A stretch of 64,000 nucleotides of DNA from Alphaproteobacteria bacterium (lineage in GTDB: Bacteria; Pseudomonadota; Alphaproteobacteria; RF32; CAG-239): assembly GCA_900769705.1 (NCBI GenBank), contig CAAGHP010000014.1, forward strand, positions 137,956 to 201,955, given 5' to 3'. The notes under the pieces were generated by a model, which was given only the letters and a program-made list of their open reading frames with translations, ran no database searches and was not told the origin of the DNA. Below are positions 55,586 to 64,000 of this stretch, piece after piece. Within the stretch, counting starts at the first letter, position 1. Every line of letters starts with the position of its first letter. Made by a program: the position numbers and the translations under genes.

Positions 55586-56964
55586 TTTTTACCTCCTGTT
55601 TGTCTGCCGGCGTATCGGTTCATTTTGTCACGCATTTCTTGCATTTTTGCCTTAGCCTGGCGGTATTTTTCGCGGATTTCGCGCAATCTTTCGATATGGT
55701 CGATAATGGTAGTGGCAACTTTGCCGCCGCCGACCGTAATAATATGGAACGCACCTTTGGCAATCATAGCAACAAGCTGCTGTACTTTTTTCTGGAAGCC
55801 GGTGCCGCCTTTATAGCCAACAATTCTACCGGACAAATCAACAGCCAAACCGGTGGCTTTAACAATCATAAAACCCATAAAAATCAACGAAAGCGCGGTT
55901 GTTCCAAAGTTTTCATAAAGTTCCTGATTGCCGATACCGATATCTTCTTGAACCAGCATTTTTTGCATGGCTAAAATAGTAGTGGAAACGATAATGCCCA
56001 AACACAGCATAATCGCCGAAGAACTGAGAATTATCTGAAAACCTTTAATACTCCATTTTCGTATTTGTTCAAACGGATATGCCATTATCAAAAACGGAAG
56101 AATAATCAAAATCATATTGAGGCGGAAAATGCTGTCGACTAAATATAAAACAAAGCAAAGCTTGGCAATAGTAAAGCAGACAATCAAAAAGCCGCCGCAA
56201 ATAAAGCTGGTTAAAGAAACTAATTTCATCAGGCGGATGCCGATGTCATAGCCGACGCTGAGACGGTCGCTGACAGCACAGGCCATGCATCCTAACATAT
56301 CAAGCGGAGCCGACGGAAAATTGGATTCGGAAAATGTGTCGCCGCTTTTCTGGGCATATTTGCAGCCGGTTGCCCCCCAGTTGTCGGGATAGACTTCGCA
56401 AATATAGGCGCCGGTTGTTGCATCGTCAGAGAATGTCGATTTTATACTTATGGCCTTAACCATAGCGTCAGGATCTTTAGCCAAGCGCTCCATAATCTCC
56501 GATGTAAATTCCAAAATCGTGATATAAATCGGAAAAATGAAATTGTTTATCAAGTAATAAATTTGGCTGGTTGACGAAGCGAGAATTCCGCAGAAGGCGC
56601 ATAAAAACGCCTTGCGGATAATTTTGGTCCAAAATTCGCCTAAAGATTCTGGCGTCGGCGTGCTGATATGACGCAGAATTTGGTAAGCCATCCAAATAGT
56701 AAAGCCCAGCAGAACCACGTTCAGCAGGTTTTCAGAAGTCAGGTTGGTATAAACCGTTTTTGTCTGCGTGCCGATGTTTTCATAGAAATATTCCAAAAAC
56801 TTACGCTGCCAGCAGGTGTTTTGCAGTTCTGCGGCTTTACGCGGATCGCCTTGATCAATCGCAATGGCTCCGTCTTGTTCAGCGCCGCAGGCCGTCAGCA
56901 AAAAAAGCACGGAAAAGAGCGCAAATAATACCCTTAAGAGATTATTCAGTTTGCTTAGTTTCAT
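55582..56964 (-). CDS. VirB6/TrbL-like channel protein, short form, lipoprotein-like N-terminus
   Basis: A 460-residue protein. The N-terminus ends in LLTACGAE (Cys26), a good lipobox. A CWQRKF motif is followed by helices (FTIWMAYQILRHIS...), then a Cys-containing loop, then five helices with the YPFEQIRKW motif, and a charged C-terminal coiled coil. It is the most minimal of the set, without wall-hydrolase domain or repeat tail, and so shows the shared core best. It overlaps the next gene by four bases. Confidence 0.75.
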   Translation of the reverse strand: MKLSKLNNLLRVLFALFSVLFLLTACGAEQDGAIAIDQGDPRKAAELQNTCWQRKFLEYFYENIGTQTKTVYTNLTSENLLNVVLLGFTIWMAYQILRHISTPTPESLGEFWTKIIRKAFLCAFCGILASSTSQIYYLINNFIFPIYITILEFTSEIMERLAKDPDAMVKAISIKSTFSDDATTGAYICEVYPDNWGATGCKYAQKSGDTFSESNFPSAPLDMLGCMACAVSDRLSVGYDIGIRLMKLVSLTSFICGGFLIVCFTIAKLCFVLYLVDSIFRLNMILIILPFLIMAYPFEQIRKWSIKGFQIILSSSAIMLCLGIIVSTTILAMQKMLVQEDIGIGNQELYENFGTTALSLIFMGFMIVKATGLAVDLSGRIVGYKGGTGFQKKVQQLVAMIAKGAFHIITVGGGKVATTIIDHIERLREIREKYRQAKAKMQEMRDKMNRYAGRQTGGKK

Positions 56965-57072
56965 TAGTCCGTCCTTTTCTTCTGCCTTTGTCTTTTTGCT
57001 AGTATATCATAATTTTTATGCAAAATATATTACAATATAATTAAGATTTTGTATTATTTAGATATATCAAGC

Positions 57073-59721
57073 TTATTCTATCGGTTTGCCGTTCTTATCT
57101 TCTTTTGAGACAGTTTTGTTGCCGCTGGTGTCTTCCCTCGTTGTGGTTTTACTGCCGTCTTTGTGATAATCTCTAGTAATTTTGTTGCCACTTCTATCAG
57201 TATAAGATTTTGTTTTACTGCCATCTTTATTGTATATGGTAGTAATATTACGTTTTCCAAATGTGTCTCCAATGGATTTAGCAGCTATATTACCGTTACT
57301 GTCATACGATGTGTGAGAAGTTTTACCCTTTTCTGTTACTGCTATATGTTCCAAACCACCATTTTGATTGTAATCTTTACGAGAGGATACACCGGTTTTT
57401 GAATTTTTTGTAGTTTCATATTCTAAGTTTCCATTAGCGCGGAATTTTGTTGCTATTTCTGTTCCTTCAGCCGTATTGGTCAATGAAAAAATTCCACCGT
57501 CCGGAGTACTGATTATTTTAGGTTTGTTTTCTTTGTTATTCTGGTTATCTCCGCCGTTAGGGGTGTTATCGTTTGGATTATTTCCATTCGGCGTGTTATC
57601 GTTTGGAGTATTGCCGTTTGGATTATTTCCATTCGGCGTGTTGCCGTTAGGGGTGTTATCGTTTGGAGTATTTCCATTCGGCGTGTTATCGTTTGGAGTA
57701 TTGCCGTTTGGATTATTTCCATTCGGCGTGTTGCCGTTATGGGTGTTATCGTTTGGAGTATTTCCATTAGGCGTGTTGCTGTTAGGAGTATTGCCGTTTG
57801 GAGTATTTCCATTCGGAGTATTTCCGCCAGGTTTGTTACTGTTTGGAGTATTTCCGCCTTTGGTGCCTTGTGCAGTTGGTTGGGACATGGCTGGCATACC
57901 TTGCTGAGCCCCCGGCTGGAATTTCTTTAGGCCGACTTTGGCTCCGGCAGCAGAAGCTCCTTTCAGAGCTGTGTTGGCGATGGCATCGCCGACATTATTC
58001 AAACCTGTAGCTTCGGCAATATAGCCGGCACCGGTAGAAATGGCCTTTCCGCCGACGTGCAAACCGCCTTTGGCAACGCTTCCGACCACAGAAGCCGCAG
58101 TCCCGCCCATCTTGGCTCCAATATCGGTACCAGCTCCGCTGGAAAACTTATTGGCAATGCCGTTAATAGCGCCGATTAGTTTGAACGCAAAAATGCAGCA
58201 GGCTATCAATATCAAAATATCAATGCCGTCCAAGCGGGCCAGATTTTTAAGGTCTTCCACCTTGTTTTCATTCAGCGCCTTGCGGAAAGTCGATAAATCG
58301 CCTTGTCTGCCGCCGGCAGAATAGCCGATAATCTTCATGGCAACAACCAGCATGATTCCGGTCATGCTGAAGTTGAAAAACGTGTTCATCAGCATTTGCA
58401 CACCTTTGCCGGCGTATTTTGTGGTTATTTTGAACGGCCAGCAGGCTATCAATATCGGCACAACGGCGCACAAAATACCCAGTTGAACCGTGCAGTCAAT
58501 CAAATAAAAACCGATAACCATCCAGATGCCAACACCGAAAACATAAATTACGATGCCGCTGAACCAAGTGGCGAACTCCGGAATCGTATCCGCATGCCAG
58601 CCATAGCAAGCCAATGCGCGTCCCACAGCCGGCATGGTGGCTGCCGACATACTGAAACAGTCTACGGTATTATAAATTTTGCCCAACAGTGCCGCATCAA
58701 GCGCTCCGGCAGCAACCGGCGAATAGAATGAGGCTTTATTCATACATCCTTCAACATTGTTATTTTCCAGCGAAAGCAAAGATAAGCCCATCTCAAGACC
58801 GCCTTGCACTACCGGACCGATAAAACTGCCGTAAATTGCACCGCCGTTGTCAAGCAATAAATAAGTTATGGTAACTTTTAGGCCTAAGCCCAAAATAGAA
58901 CGCAGATAAGCTCCGGTGCCGGCTCCGGACGGAGAACTGATGTTTTTCAGTGTCAGTAAAGCCATATAAGCAAGGAAAAATGTTAAAACAACGGATTGCA
59001 GACTTTTAGCCAGAGTTTTCCAGGCTAAAGCGGCCAAATTGGCGTCGGTGTCTAAAATCACGCTGAATATAGGGCAGAGCGGACAGCTGGTTAATTCGTT
59101 CAAATAGGAACTGAACGGTTCGCAGCCTTTGATTTGATCTTGTACATCGCCGATATTTTTGACGTATGTCACACATTCCGGCTCCAGTCCGTTTTCATTG
59201 CAGACACAGGATAACGGAACATCATCGTCGTTTCTTCGCACGCCAAGCATACTTTCGGCAATATTTCGCTGCTGGTTGAACTGTTGCTGCAATTTTGCGG
59301 CTTCATTCAGCAGTTTTTGACATTCTTGGTTTTTGGCTTTTTTATTGGTCCATTGAACACCTGTATATTTGTAGCTATCGGGTCTGTTAATTTGCTCTGC
59401 CGTAAATCCGGCAGACTTTTCATCTAAAAGAGTGATAATTGTTTGCTGTGCTCTTTGGGAATAGGTAACAGGTGTACCCAGACCTCTATCATTTGCCATG
59501 GTTATATCGCATTTTTGGGCATAACTGAGAGCTTTTTGATTATAGGAATCAAGAGTCTGCTGAGTGTTGGTTAATGCTGCTATGGCTCTGTTATCAATAT
59601 TTTTTTTGATTTTAGCTATCTCTGATGGTTTACACTCAGAGCTACCGATGCTGGCATAAAGCGGTAATGCCTGCATAAACAAACAGAAAAAAATCAAAAT
59701 AAATAATTTTAACTTAGACAT
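57073..59721 (-). CDS. VirB6/TrbL-like channel protein with NTPNG repeats and a YD-like tail
   Basis: An 882-residue protein. A signal peptide ends after LYA (about residue 23); about 25-200 is a coiled-coil, Cys-containing periplasmic part; CPLC (Cys213, Cys216) begins the core, with helices to about 560 and the WPFKITTKY motif. The tail has about 20 copies of a five-residue N-T-P-N-(G/D) unit and then about 140 residues of short beta units (for example KDGSKTKSYTDRSGNKITR) like YD/RHS repeats. I start at the ATG at 59721, which has an AGAAAGGAAAA site; the upstream in-frame start at 59814 would add 31 residues with no ribosome site. Confidence 0.75.
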   Translation of the reverse strand: MSKLKLFILIFFCLFMQALPLYASIGSSECKPSEIAKIKKNIDNRAIAALTNTQQTLDSYNQKALSYAQKCDITMANDRGLGTPVTYSQRAQQTIITLLDEKSAGFTAEQINRPDSYKYTGVQWTNKKAKNQECQKLLNEAAKLQQQFNQQRNIAESMLGVRRNDDDVPLSCVCNENGLEPECVTYVKNIGDVQDQIKGCEPFSSYLNELTSCPLCPIFSVILDTDANLAALAWKTLAKSLQSVVLTFFLAYMALLTLKNISSPSGAGTGAYLRSILGLGLKVTITYLLLDNGGAIYGSFIGPVVQGGLEMGLSLLSLENNNVEGCMNKASFYSPVAAGALDAALLGKIYNTVDCFSMSAATMPAVGRALACYGWHADTIPEFATWFSGIVIYVFGVGIWMVIGFYLIDCTVQLGILCAVVPILIACWPFKITTKYAGKGVQMLMNTFFNFSMTGIMLVVAMKIIGYSAGGRQGDLSTFRKALNENKVEDLKNLARLDGIDILILIACCIFAFKLIGAINGIANKFSSGAGTDIGAKMGGTAASVVGSVAKGGLHVGGKAISTGAGYIAEATGLNNVGDAIANTALKGASAAGAKVGLKKFQPGAQQGMPAMSQPTAQGTKGGNTPNSNKPGGNTPNGNTPNGNTPNSNTPNGNTPNDNTHNGNTPNGNNPNGNTPNDNTPNGNTPNDNTPNGNTPNGNNPNGNTPNDNTPNGNNPNDNTPNGGDNQNNKENKPKIISTPDGGIFSLTNTAEGTEIATKFRANGNLEYETTKNSKTGVSSRKDYNQNGGLEHIAVTEKGKTSHTSYDSNGNIAAKSIGDTFGKRNITTIYNKDGSKTKSYTDRSGNKITRDYHKDGSKTTTREDTSGNKTVSKEDKNGKPIE
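57546..57860 (-). repeat. Tandem 15-bp repeats coding for NTPNG units
   Basis: About 20 tandem copies of a 15-base unit of the form GTTATCGTTTGGAGT or close. A higher-order unit of about 90 bases also repeats, for example near 57600 and 57690. It encodes a flexible Asn/Pro/Gly spacer between the channel core and the tail. Confidence 0.85.
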
Positions 59722-60040
59722 TTTTTTCCTTTCTGTTTGAGTTTTTGTTTTTTCTGCCGGTGTGCTTTGGAGCTGCATTAGGGCTTTTGTTTTGAGTTGA
59801 CTGGCCGTCAGCATTTTTCAGCCGCAATTTACGACGTAGAAATTGCAAAATTTTTTGCAGTTGTTGGGTATATTTGTTTTCGGGTACGCCGACAAAAAGC
59901 AAAGCGCAAATGATTACCAGAACAAATAGTATTTTTGCCGAATAAGAAAAAAAGCCGGTGTTCACAATGTCCAGCACATTGAAACTCAACAGGGTAAAGA
60001 CCACTGCAAACATTATAAATGTAAGAATAAGCGACTTCAT
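59714..60040 (-). CDS. Small two-helix membrane protein of the VirB6-like operon
   Basis: A 108-residue protein with two membrane helices (about 4-24 and 35-55) and a Lys/Arg/Asn-rich cytoplasmic tail. No family is recognised. Its end overlaps the start of the 882-residue gene by 8 bases and it follows the 848-residue gene by 29, so it is part of the operon. It may be an accessory or VirB3-like-sized subunit, but the helix pattern alone cannot show that. Confidence 0.6.
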   Translation of the reverse strand: MKSLILTFIMFAVVFTLLSFNVLDIVNTGFFSYSAKILFVLVIICALLFVGVPENKYTQQLQKILQFLRRKLRLKNADGQSTQNKSPNAAPKHTGRKNKNSNRKEKNV

Positions 60041-60069
60041 TTTTTTCCTTTCTTCTGCAAATTACATAC

Positions 60070-62616
60070 TTACGGCGTTGGAGTGCTGGAATCTCCGCCT
60101 CCGCTGTTTCCGGTCGTGTTATCGGAACCGCCGCCTCCGCTGTTTCCGGTCGTGTTACCGGTGCCGCTTCCGCCGCTGCTGCCGGTATTGTTATTTGAGC
60201 CGCCGCTGTTGCCTCCGCCGTTTCCGGTGCTGTTGCCTGAACCGGAATTTGGAGCCGGCGGATTGTTTGCCTGTTTGTTTCCGGTGTCGCGGCCTTTGGC
60301 GCCCATTTGCGCTTTGCTGCCGACACCCATTTTGCCTCCGATATTCTTGATACCGTTTTGGATACTGCCTTTGACACTTTCTCCAAGTCCTTTGACACCT
60401 GAAGCTTCGGCCATTGCTCCTCCTGCCCGGCCAAGAGCTTTCCCTCCTTTTAGAGCTGCAGGTTTGGCAATGGCTGTAGCAGTGCTTGCTGCCAAACCGC
60501 CAAGTTTGGCTCCCAATTCGCCTGTATCGATTCCGCCGCCGGAGAATCTACCCGTAAGAGCTTGTATGCTGCCGACTAATTTCATGGAAATCATACAGCA
60601 AACCGCTAAAATCAACATCTGCAAGCCGCTGATGCCTATAGCTTTTGAAATAGCAGTTGTGTCATTAGTGTTCAGCCAGTTTTCCAACTCGGCCTGATTT
60701 ACACCGGCTGTAAGCGATTCTTTTATCAATTCCGTGACTGTGGCCAGAATTACTCCCATCATAACAAAGCGGAAAAAAATGTCCAAAAACATATTCCAGC
60801 CTGTTTTGGTGTAGCCTCGTGTCATTTTAAACGGCCAAGATGCAATTAACAGCGGCATCAGACAGCAGAGAATGCCAAGATGAATCGCGGTGTCAAGCAA
60901 ATAGAAACCGATAGCCAGCATAATCATTAAGCCGAATCCAAAAATAGTACAGCCTTCAATCAGCAAATCAAAGTGCGGAAGAATTACTATATTTTCCCAC
61001 GCATTGCAGTACAGAGAGCGCCCGATGGCCGGTATCAATGATGCTTTTTCATTATATCCTTCTACAGCACCCATCATCTTTTTCAAAAAATCTGCAGTCA
61101 GCAGCTCATTTTCATTGCTGAATGAACTGTACTTTTCGGCATAGCTGTCAATAACATTTTGAGTGTCTGCCGGTACCAATGATAAACCAAACTCAAAACC
61201 GCTTTCCAAAAGCGGAGTAATTATATTGGAATAAAGAGCGCTCGGAGCTTCCAAAATGGCAATTGCCAGCCCGACATTAAAGCCTTGCAGCATTAAAGTG
61301 TTGAGAAATTTCCCAACAGTTTGACGGGCAGGAGAGCCAACCAGCAGCAAAACCTGATAGCCGATGAAAATACCAAAAGCTGTCACCAATAATTTAACCA
61401 AACTTCCGGCCAGTTTTTCAAAAGCGCCTTGGGATAAGTCTTGGTCAGCGCGTAAAATAGTCTCAAAAATACCGCAGGTCGGACAGACTGTGAAATCGGC
61501 CTGATATTCAGTCAGCTGCTTGCATTTAGAATCCACCAAATCATCTTCTTGGAAGGTATCATCTTTTACTTCGCAGTTCAGCAAATCGCCGGTTTCCGCA
61601 TTACATGTGCAGTGGCTTTCAACTTCTCCGGAAAGTGCAGTCAAATAGTAGTGAGCTTGGTCGCGGTTTTTGCTGAACACATTTCTTGGAGTCAGTACCT
61701 TGTTGAAAGCAGCTAAACAGTCGCTTAAAGTTTCTATTTTGCCGATAAGAACGTTTATATTGTCGTTAATTTCAGATTTTTCTGTAGCAGAGGTTGCTTT
61801 AGCTAACTCTGCTTTTTTTTCTGCCAGATTTTTTTCATAAGCACTTTTAGCTTCGGTCACATCGTTTTTATGAGCTTTAATATCGAGCTGAGTATCTTTC
61901 AGTGGACCCTTTACGGCGTTAAAATTGGACTGCAGCTCTTTAACATAATTGTCACTGCCTATAGATGCGCCCTTTTCATCATTTGCATTAAAAGTCAGAT
62001 TTCCGCTTGAATTAGGGGTAAAATTTGTGCCAAGTGATTTATTTGACGCTTTAAGTAATTCATTTTCTGCAGTTGTGATAGCAGAGACAATGTATTTATA
62101 TTTTATGCTTTCTACAGATATACCGGTTTTAAAATAGCCTTTTATAGCTTGCCAAGTTTTGCCGGACAATGTTTTTTTATCGCCTAATTGAAAATCAAGT
62201 GAACCCGGACTGAAGCAAATCGGTGTCTTTCGCACGTCATTTAGTTTATTTTCAAACAAATCATATTGTTTTTTCATCTCTATCAGATGGTTATTTGCTT
62301 TTTCGGCCATGGATTTTTTATTTTTATCATCCATCTGGCAATCGGTAGATGCTCCGCCGGCAACACTGCTGCTTCCGGAACTGCTTTTGCCAGACGTATT
62401 GTTTTCTGAACTACTGCTTCCGGAACTGCTTTTGCCGGTGTTTCCGCCTCCGGTGTTGTCGGCTGCCATAGCATAACCGACCGAGAATAGTACTAAAAAA
62501 CATAATGTTAAAATTGTTTTTAACACCAATAAAAATAATTCTTCTTTGCGGCGGCATTGTATCACTATTATAGTCCTTAAAAATTTATACACCCCTGATA
62601 TTTGGCATTGTAGCAC
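60070..62616 (-). CDS. VirB6/TrbL-like channel protein with a Gly/Asn/Ser-rich tail
   Basis: Up to 848 residues. The signal peptide (VGYAMA) is near residues 33-51 if translation begins at GTG 62616; that start is weak, and a GTG at 62526 would give a more normal signal peptide, so the first 30 residues are doubtful. A Ser/Gly-rich and coiled-coil periplasmic part follows, then CPTC (about 378-381) and the helical core with WPFKMTRGY, then a tail ending in Gly/Ser/Asn/Thr repeats. It is the first of the five VirB6-like proteins in the operon. Confidence 0.72.
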   Translation of the reverse strand: MLQCQISGVYKFLRTIIVIQCRRKEELFLLVLKTILTLCFLVLFSVGYAMAADNTGGGNTGKSSSGSSSSENNTSGKSSSGSSSVAGGASTDCQMDDKNKKSMAEKANNHLIEMKKQYDLFENKLNDVRKTPICFSPGSLDFQLGDKKTLSGKTWQAIKGYFKTGISVESIKYKYIVSAITTAENELLKASNKSLGTNFTPNSSGNLTFNANDEKGASIGSDNYVKELQSNFNAVKGPLKDTQLDIKAHKNDVTEAKSAYEKNLAEKKAELAKATSATEKSEINDNINVLIGKIETLSDCLAAFNKVLTPRNVFSKNRDQAHYYLTALSGEVESHCTCNAETGDLLNCEVKDDTFQEDDLVDSKCKQLTEYQADFTVCPTCGIFETILRADQDLSQGAFEKLAGSLVKLLVTAFGIFIGYQVLLLVGSPARQTVGKFLNTLMLQGFNVGLAIAILEAPSALYSNIITPLLESGFEFGLSLVPADTQNVIDSYAEKYSSFSNENELLTADFLKKMMGAVEGYNEKASLIPAIGRSLYCNAWENIVILPHFDLLIEGCTIFGFGLMIMLAIGFYLLDTAIHLGILCCLMPLLIASWPFKMTRGYTKTGWNMFLDIFFRFVMMGVILATVTELIKESLTAGVNQAELENWLNTNDTTAISKAIGISGLQMLILAVCCMISMKLVGSIQALTGRFSGGGIDTGELGAKLGGLAASTATAIAKPAALKGGKALGRAGGAMAEASGVKGLGESVKGSIQNGIKNIGGKMGVGSKAQMGAKGRDTGNKQANNPPAPNSGSGNSTGNGGGNSGGSNNNTGSSGGSGTGNTTGNSGGGGSDNTTGNSGGGDSSTPTP

Positions 62617-62660
62617 AATTTTTACCTAAATTATATGACAATATCGTTAAATATTCGTAA

Positions 62661-63551
62661 TTATTTATCTGAATTTACAGCTTCTGTCGGGGTGGCTGCT
62701 TTAGATTCAAACTTACCGGAAGTCAAATATTTAAAACAGGTTTTACCAAGTTCCGAATCTGTAAGAGGCCAAAAATAGTGGCGCTGTATGTTGCAGATGT
62801 TTTCGGCGTAAGAACTTTCGCTCGGCGGAGTCAAAAGCGGAAAGCTTTCATAACGGCTCAAAAGCTTTTTCAAAAGCTGAGTATATGCCGGCGGATAAAA
62901 AATGATACCGTGCGGAATGTCATGCGGCAGTTTCGGAGTATCCAAGGCTTTTTTGGGAGTCATATCAAGGAGCATCGGCCCGAGTATTTTTCTTAAAAAT
63001 GCCGAATTACGCAACAAGTCTGCCAAATCGCTGCCCGAATTGATAGGGTTGATGTCCAAAACTTGTGCAATATTGTAGATACGATAATTTTCAATCTGGG
63101 CTAAAAACTTACGCAAAACCAAGCAACCGGCGCCGTGGGTGACAAAGTAGAGTTTACCAGAAGCCGGAGTGTTTAGGTTTTTCAAAAACGATTCCAGCAG
63201 ATTCGCGTGATGCACCAGACTTTTGTGCAATGATGCATAGTTTACGGCAATGATGTTGGCTTTAATTCCGCTGAGCGATTCGGAAATGCGATTCCAAGAA
63301 AATTTTGTACGTCCGTAGTTGTGCAACAGGATAATCGAGTCGTTATACGGCGATTCTAACTCACAGGCCTCTATATATTTTAAAAGTGTATTTTTACATT
63401 CTTCAAAACTACCGGAATCGCGTCTGATATTATGATTATCTAATAATCTGTATTTTTGAGTGCGGATATTGCGCTGAATCACCCAATTTTGATAGTTAAT
63501 AACGTCTTCCCAAAAGAATCGACCGCCAAATGTAAAAAAATCAAACTTCAT
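62661..63551 (-). CDS. Alpha/beta-hydrolase-like protein lacking the usual nucleophile
   Basis: A 296-residue protein with an alpha/beta-hydrolase pattern (IILLHNYGRTKFSW and a THGAGCLVLRKF elbow). In lipases the elbow is G/T-H-S-x-G; here the Ser position is Gly (T-H-G-A-G), so hydrolysis is doubtful and a binding role is more likely. No signal peptide is present. GGAG precedes the ATG. It is 44 bases ahead of the VirB6-like operon on the same strand and may be its first gene. Confidence 0.6.
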   Translation of the reverse strand: MKFDFFTFGGRFFWEDVINYQNWVIQRNIRTQKYRLLDNHNIRRDSGSFEECKNTLLKYIEACELESPYNDSIILLHNYGRTKFSWNRISESLSGIKANIIAVNYASLHKSLVHHANLLESFLKNLNTPASGKLYFVTHGAGCLVLRKFLAQIENYRIYNIAQVLDINPINSGSDLADLLRNSAFLRKILGPMLLDMTPKKALDTPKLPHDIPHGIIFYPPAYTQLLKKLLSRYESFPLLTPPSESSYAENICNIQRHYFWPLTDSELGKTCFKYLTSGKFESKAATPTEAVNSDK

Positions 63552-63552
63552 T

Positions 63553-63582
63553 ACGAATCTCCAAACGAATCTTTACGAATCT
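63553..63582. repeat. Three direct repeats of ACGAATCT before the secretion operon
   Basis: ACGAATCT occurs at 63553, 63565 and 63575, ending at the ribosome site of the hydrolase-like gene. Spacing of 12 and 10 bases is near one helical turn, as for a regulator that binds side by side. Confidence 0.4.
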
Positions 63583-63784
63583 TGCGTAAAATTGATTAAA
63601 AAAATATTAACTTTTTGATTTTTTGATGTTTTTTATAAAATGGCATTTTCAAGAGCGGGGTAAACTTGCAAATTGTGAACAGGATGGTTAAAAAAATCGA
63701 ATAAAAAAAGCATAATTAATATATAGGAAAAACAGCTGGTTATCAAAAAAGAGATAAAAAAGATAAAAAAATGAAAAAAAGGTG

Positions 63785-63813
63785 TTGACTTTGGAAAAGG
63801 ATTATTCTATACA
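63785..63813 (+). promoter_or_regulatory. Strong plus-strand promoter
   Basis: TTGACT at 63785-63790 and TATACA at 63808-63813 have a 17-base spacer. They face away from the secretion operon and toward the right edge. Confidence 0.6.
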
Positions 63814-64000
63814 GTCAATCACCGGCCGATGAGGTGCGGTTGAAAAAAAAAGCTGACGAGGTCAGCGAGGTTATAAGAAATCGTAGATAAGCAAAAAAGA
63901 GGATATGCAGACGGTATATTAAAAAAATATAAAGTCTAGTATATCAGAAAAGGAACCTAAGAAATTCTTTATGAGTAGAATATAGTAGACAGGATGAACA
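63814..64000 (+). other. Start of an unidentified transcript, cut by the window edge
   Basis: After the strong promoter come a GCTGAC-GAG-GTCAGC hairpin (about 63851-63865) and AT-rich DNA with no ORF of note. It may be the leader of a stable RNA operon or a long 5' UTR; no rRNA or tRNA sequence is reached. The region 63583-63780 is AT-rich and holds nothing I can support. Confidence 0.25.

Noticed and set aside
57546..57860. Possible CRISPR array because of regular repeats
   Set aside because: Units are 15 bases without unique spacers, are in frame and code for NTPNG peptides; no cas genes are near.
57476..57907. Plus-strand frame of FGV/LPFG repeats that looks like a membrane repeat protein
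   Set aside because: Antisense shadow of the NTPNG array; no start signal, and the minus-strand gene spans the region.
60083..60697. Proline-rich plus-strand frame of about 204 codons
   Set aside because: Reverse reading of the Gly/Ser-rich tail and helices of the first VirB6-like protein.

Overview
The window looks like chromosomal DNA of a host-associated, moderately AT-rich Alphaproteobacterium. This is inferred from three things: a Gram-negative outer-membrane gene set (lipid A, a BamB-type lipoprotein, several lipoproteins), the YfgM-like/bamB/der gene order, and a Rickettsiales-like array of VirB6-family secretion proteins. No rRNA, tRNA or taxonomic marker beyond the proteins is present, so the assignment is tentative.

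Left part (1-20.5 kb), mostly housekeeping: an Fe-S/FAD oxidoreductase; a lipid A cluster (DUF374/LpxJ-like acyltransferase, waaA, lpxK); an unknown gene; a broken pilin gene; a type-2 (eukaryotic-like) isoleucyl-tRNA synthetase; a Gfo/Idh/MocA dehydrogenase; transketolase; an Fe-S uracil-C5 RNA methyltransferase; a membrane PAS-GGDEF cyclase; a PH-like membrane protein; and the YfgM-like/bamB/der operon. From 20.5 to 27.3 kb there is a two-gene unit for a giant prepilin-like (PilV-like) protein and a membrane-anchored partner, then mutT and a GT-C type membrane glycosyltransferase.

27.4-34.1 kb is a complete nine-gene N-type ATPase operon (atpD C Q R B E F A G; no separate delta gene, long b subunit). 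Next comes an RNA-rich stretch: a very small hydrophobic peptide gene, a promoter-to-terminator small RNA candidate, a type IV pilin gene whose start lies behind a (CT)9 tract in the wrong frame (a probable phase-variable gene, OFF as sequenced), a small Cys-motif protein with its own promoter and terminator, a lipoprotein behind a multi-hairpin leader, rtcB, and a structured RNA with a small ORF divergent from rtcB. 38.5-40.2 kb holds an overlapping pair: a lysozyme-like protein and a Cys-rich exported protein, which may be an effector and its immunity partner.

40.7-63.6 kb, all on the minus strand, is a large accessory region built around five VirB6/TrbL-like channel proteins in tandem (48.2-62.6 kb). 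They share a channel core (in several a CxxC motif before a transmembrane block, then a W/Y-P-F motif), but their ends differ: an M23 metallopeptidase fused to one, a SleB-like cell-wall hydrolase fused to half of another (split over two genes), and long tails with YD-like or NTPNG repeats. Downstream are a double-HTH/S24-like regulator with an operator-like palindrome, a small protein that fuses the N-terminus of a 912-residue repeat protein to the S24-like C-terminus of that regulator, the repeat protein itself, a secretin-like lipoprotein and two membrane or accessory proteins. I read this as a type IV secretion-related machine in which wall-cutting activity is built into the channel subunits. 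That is inference; no ATPase (VirB4/VirB11/VirD4) lies in the window. The right edge holds a strong plus-strand promoter and the start of an unidentified transcript.
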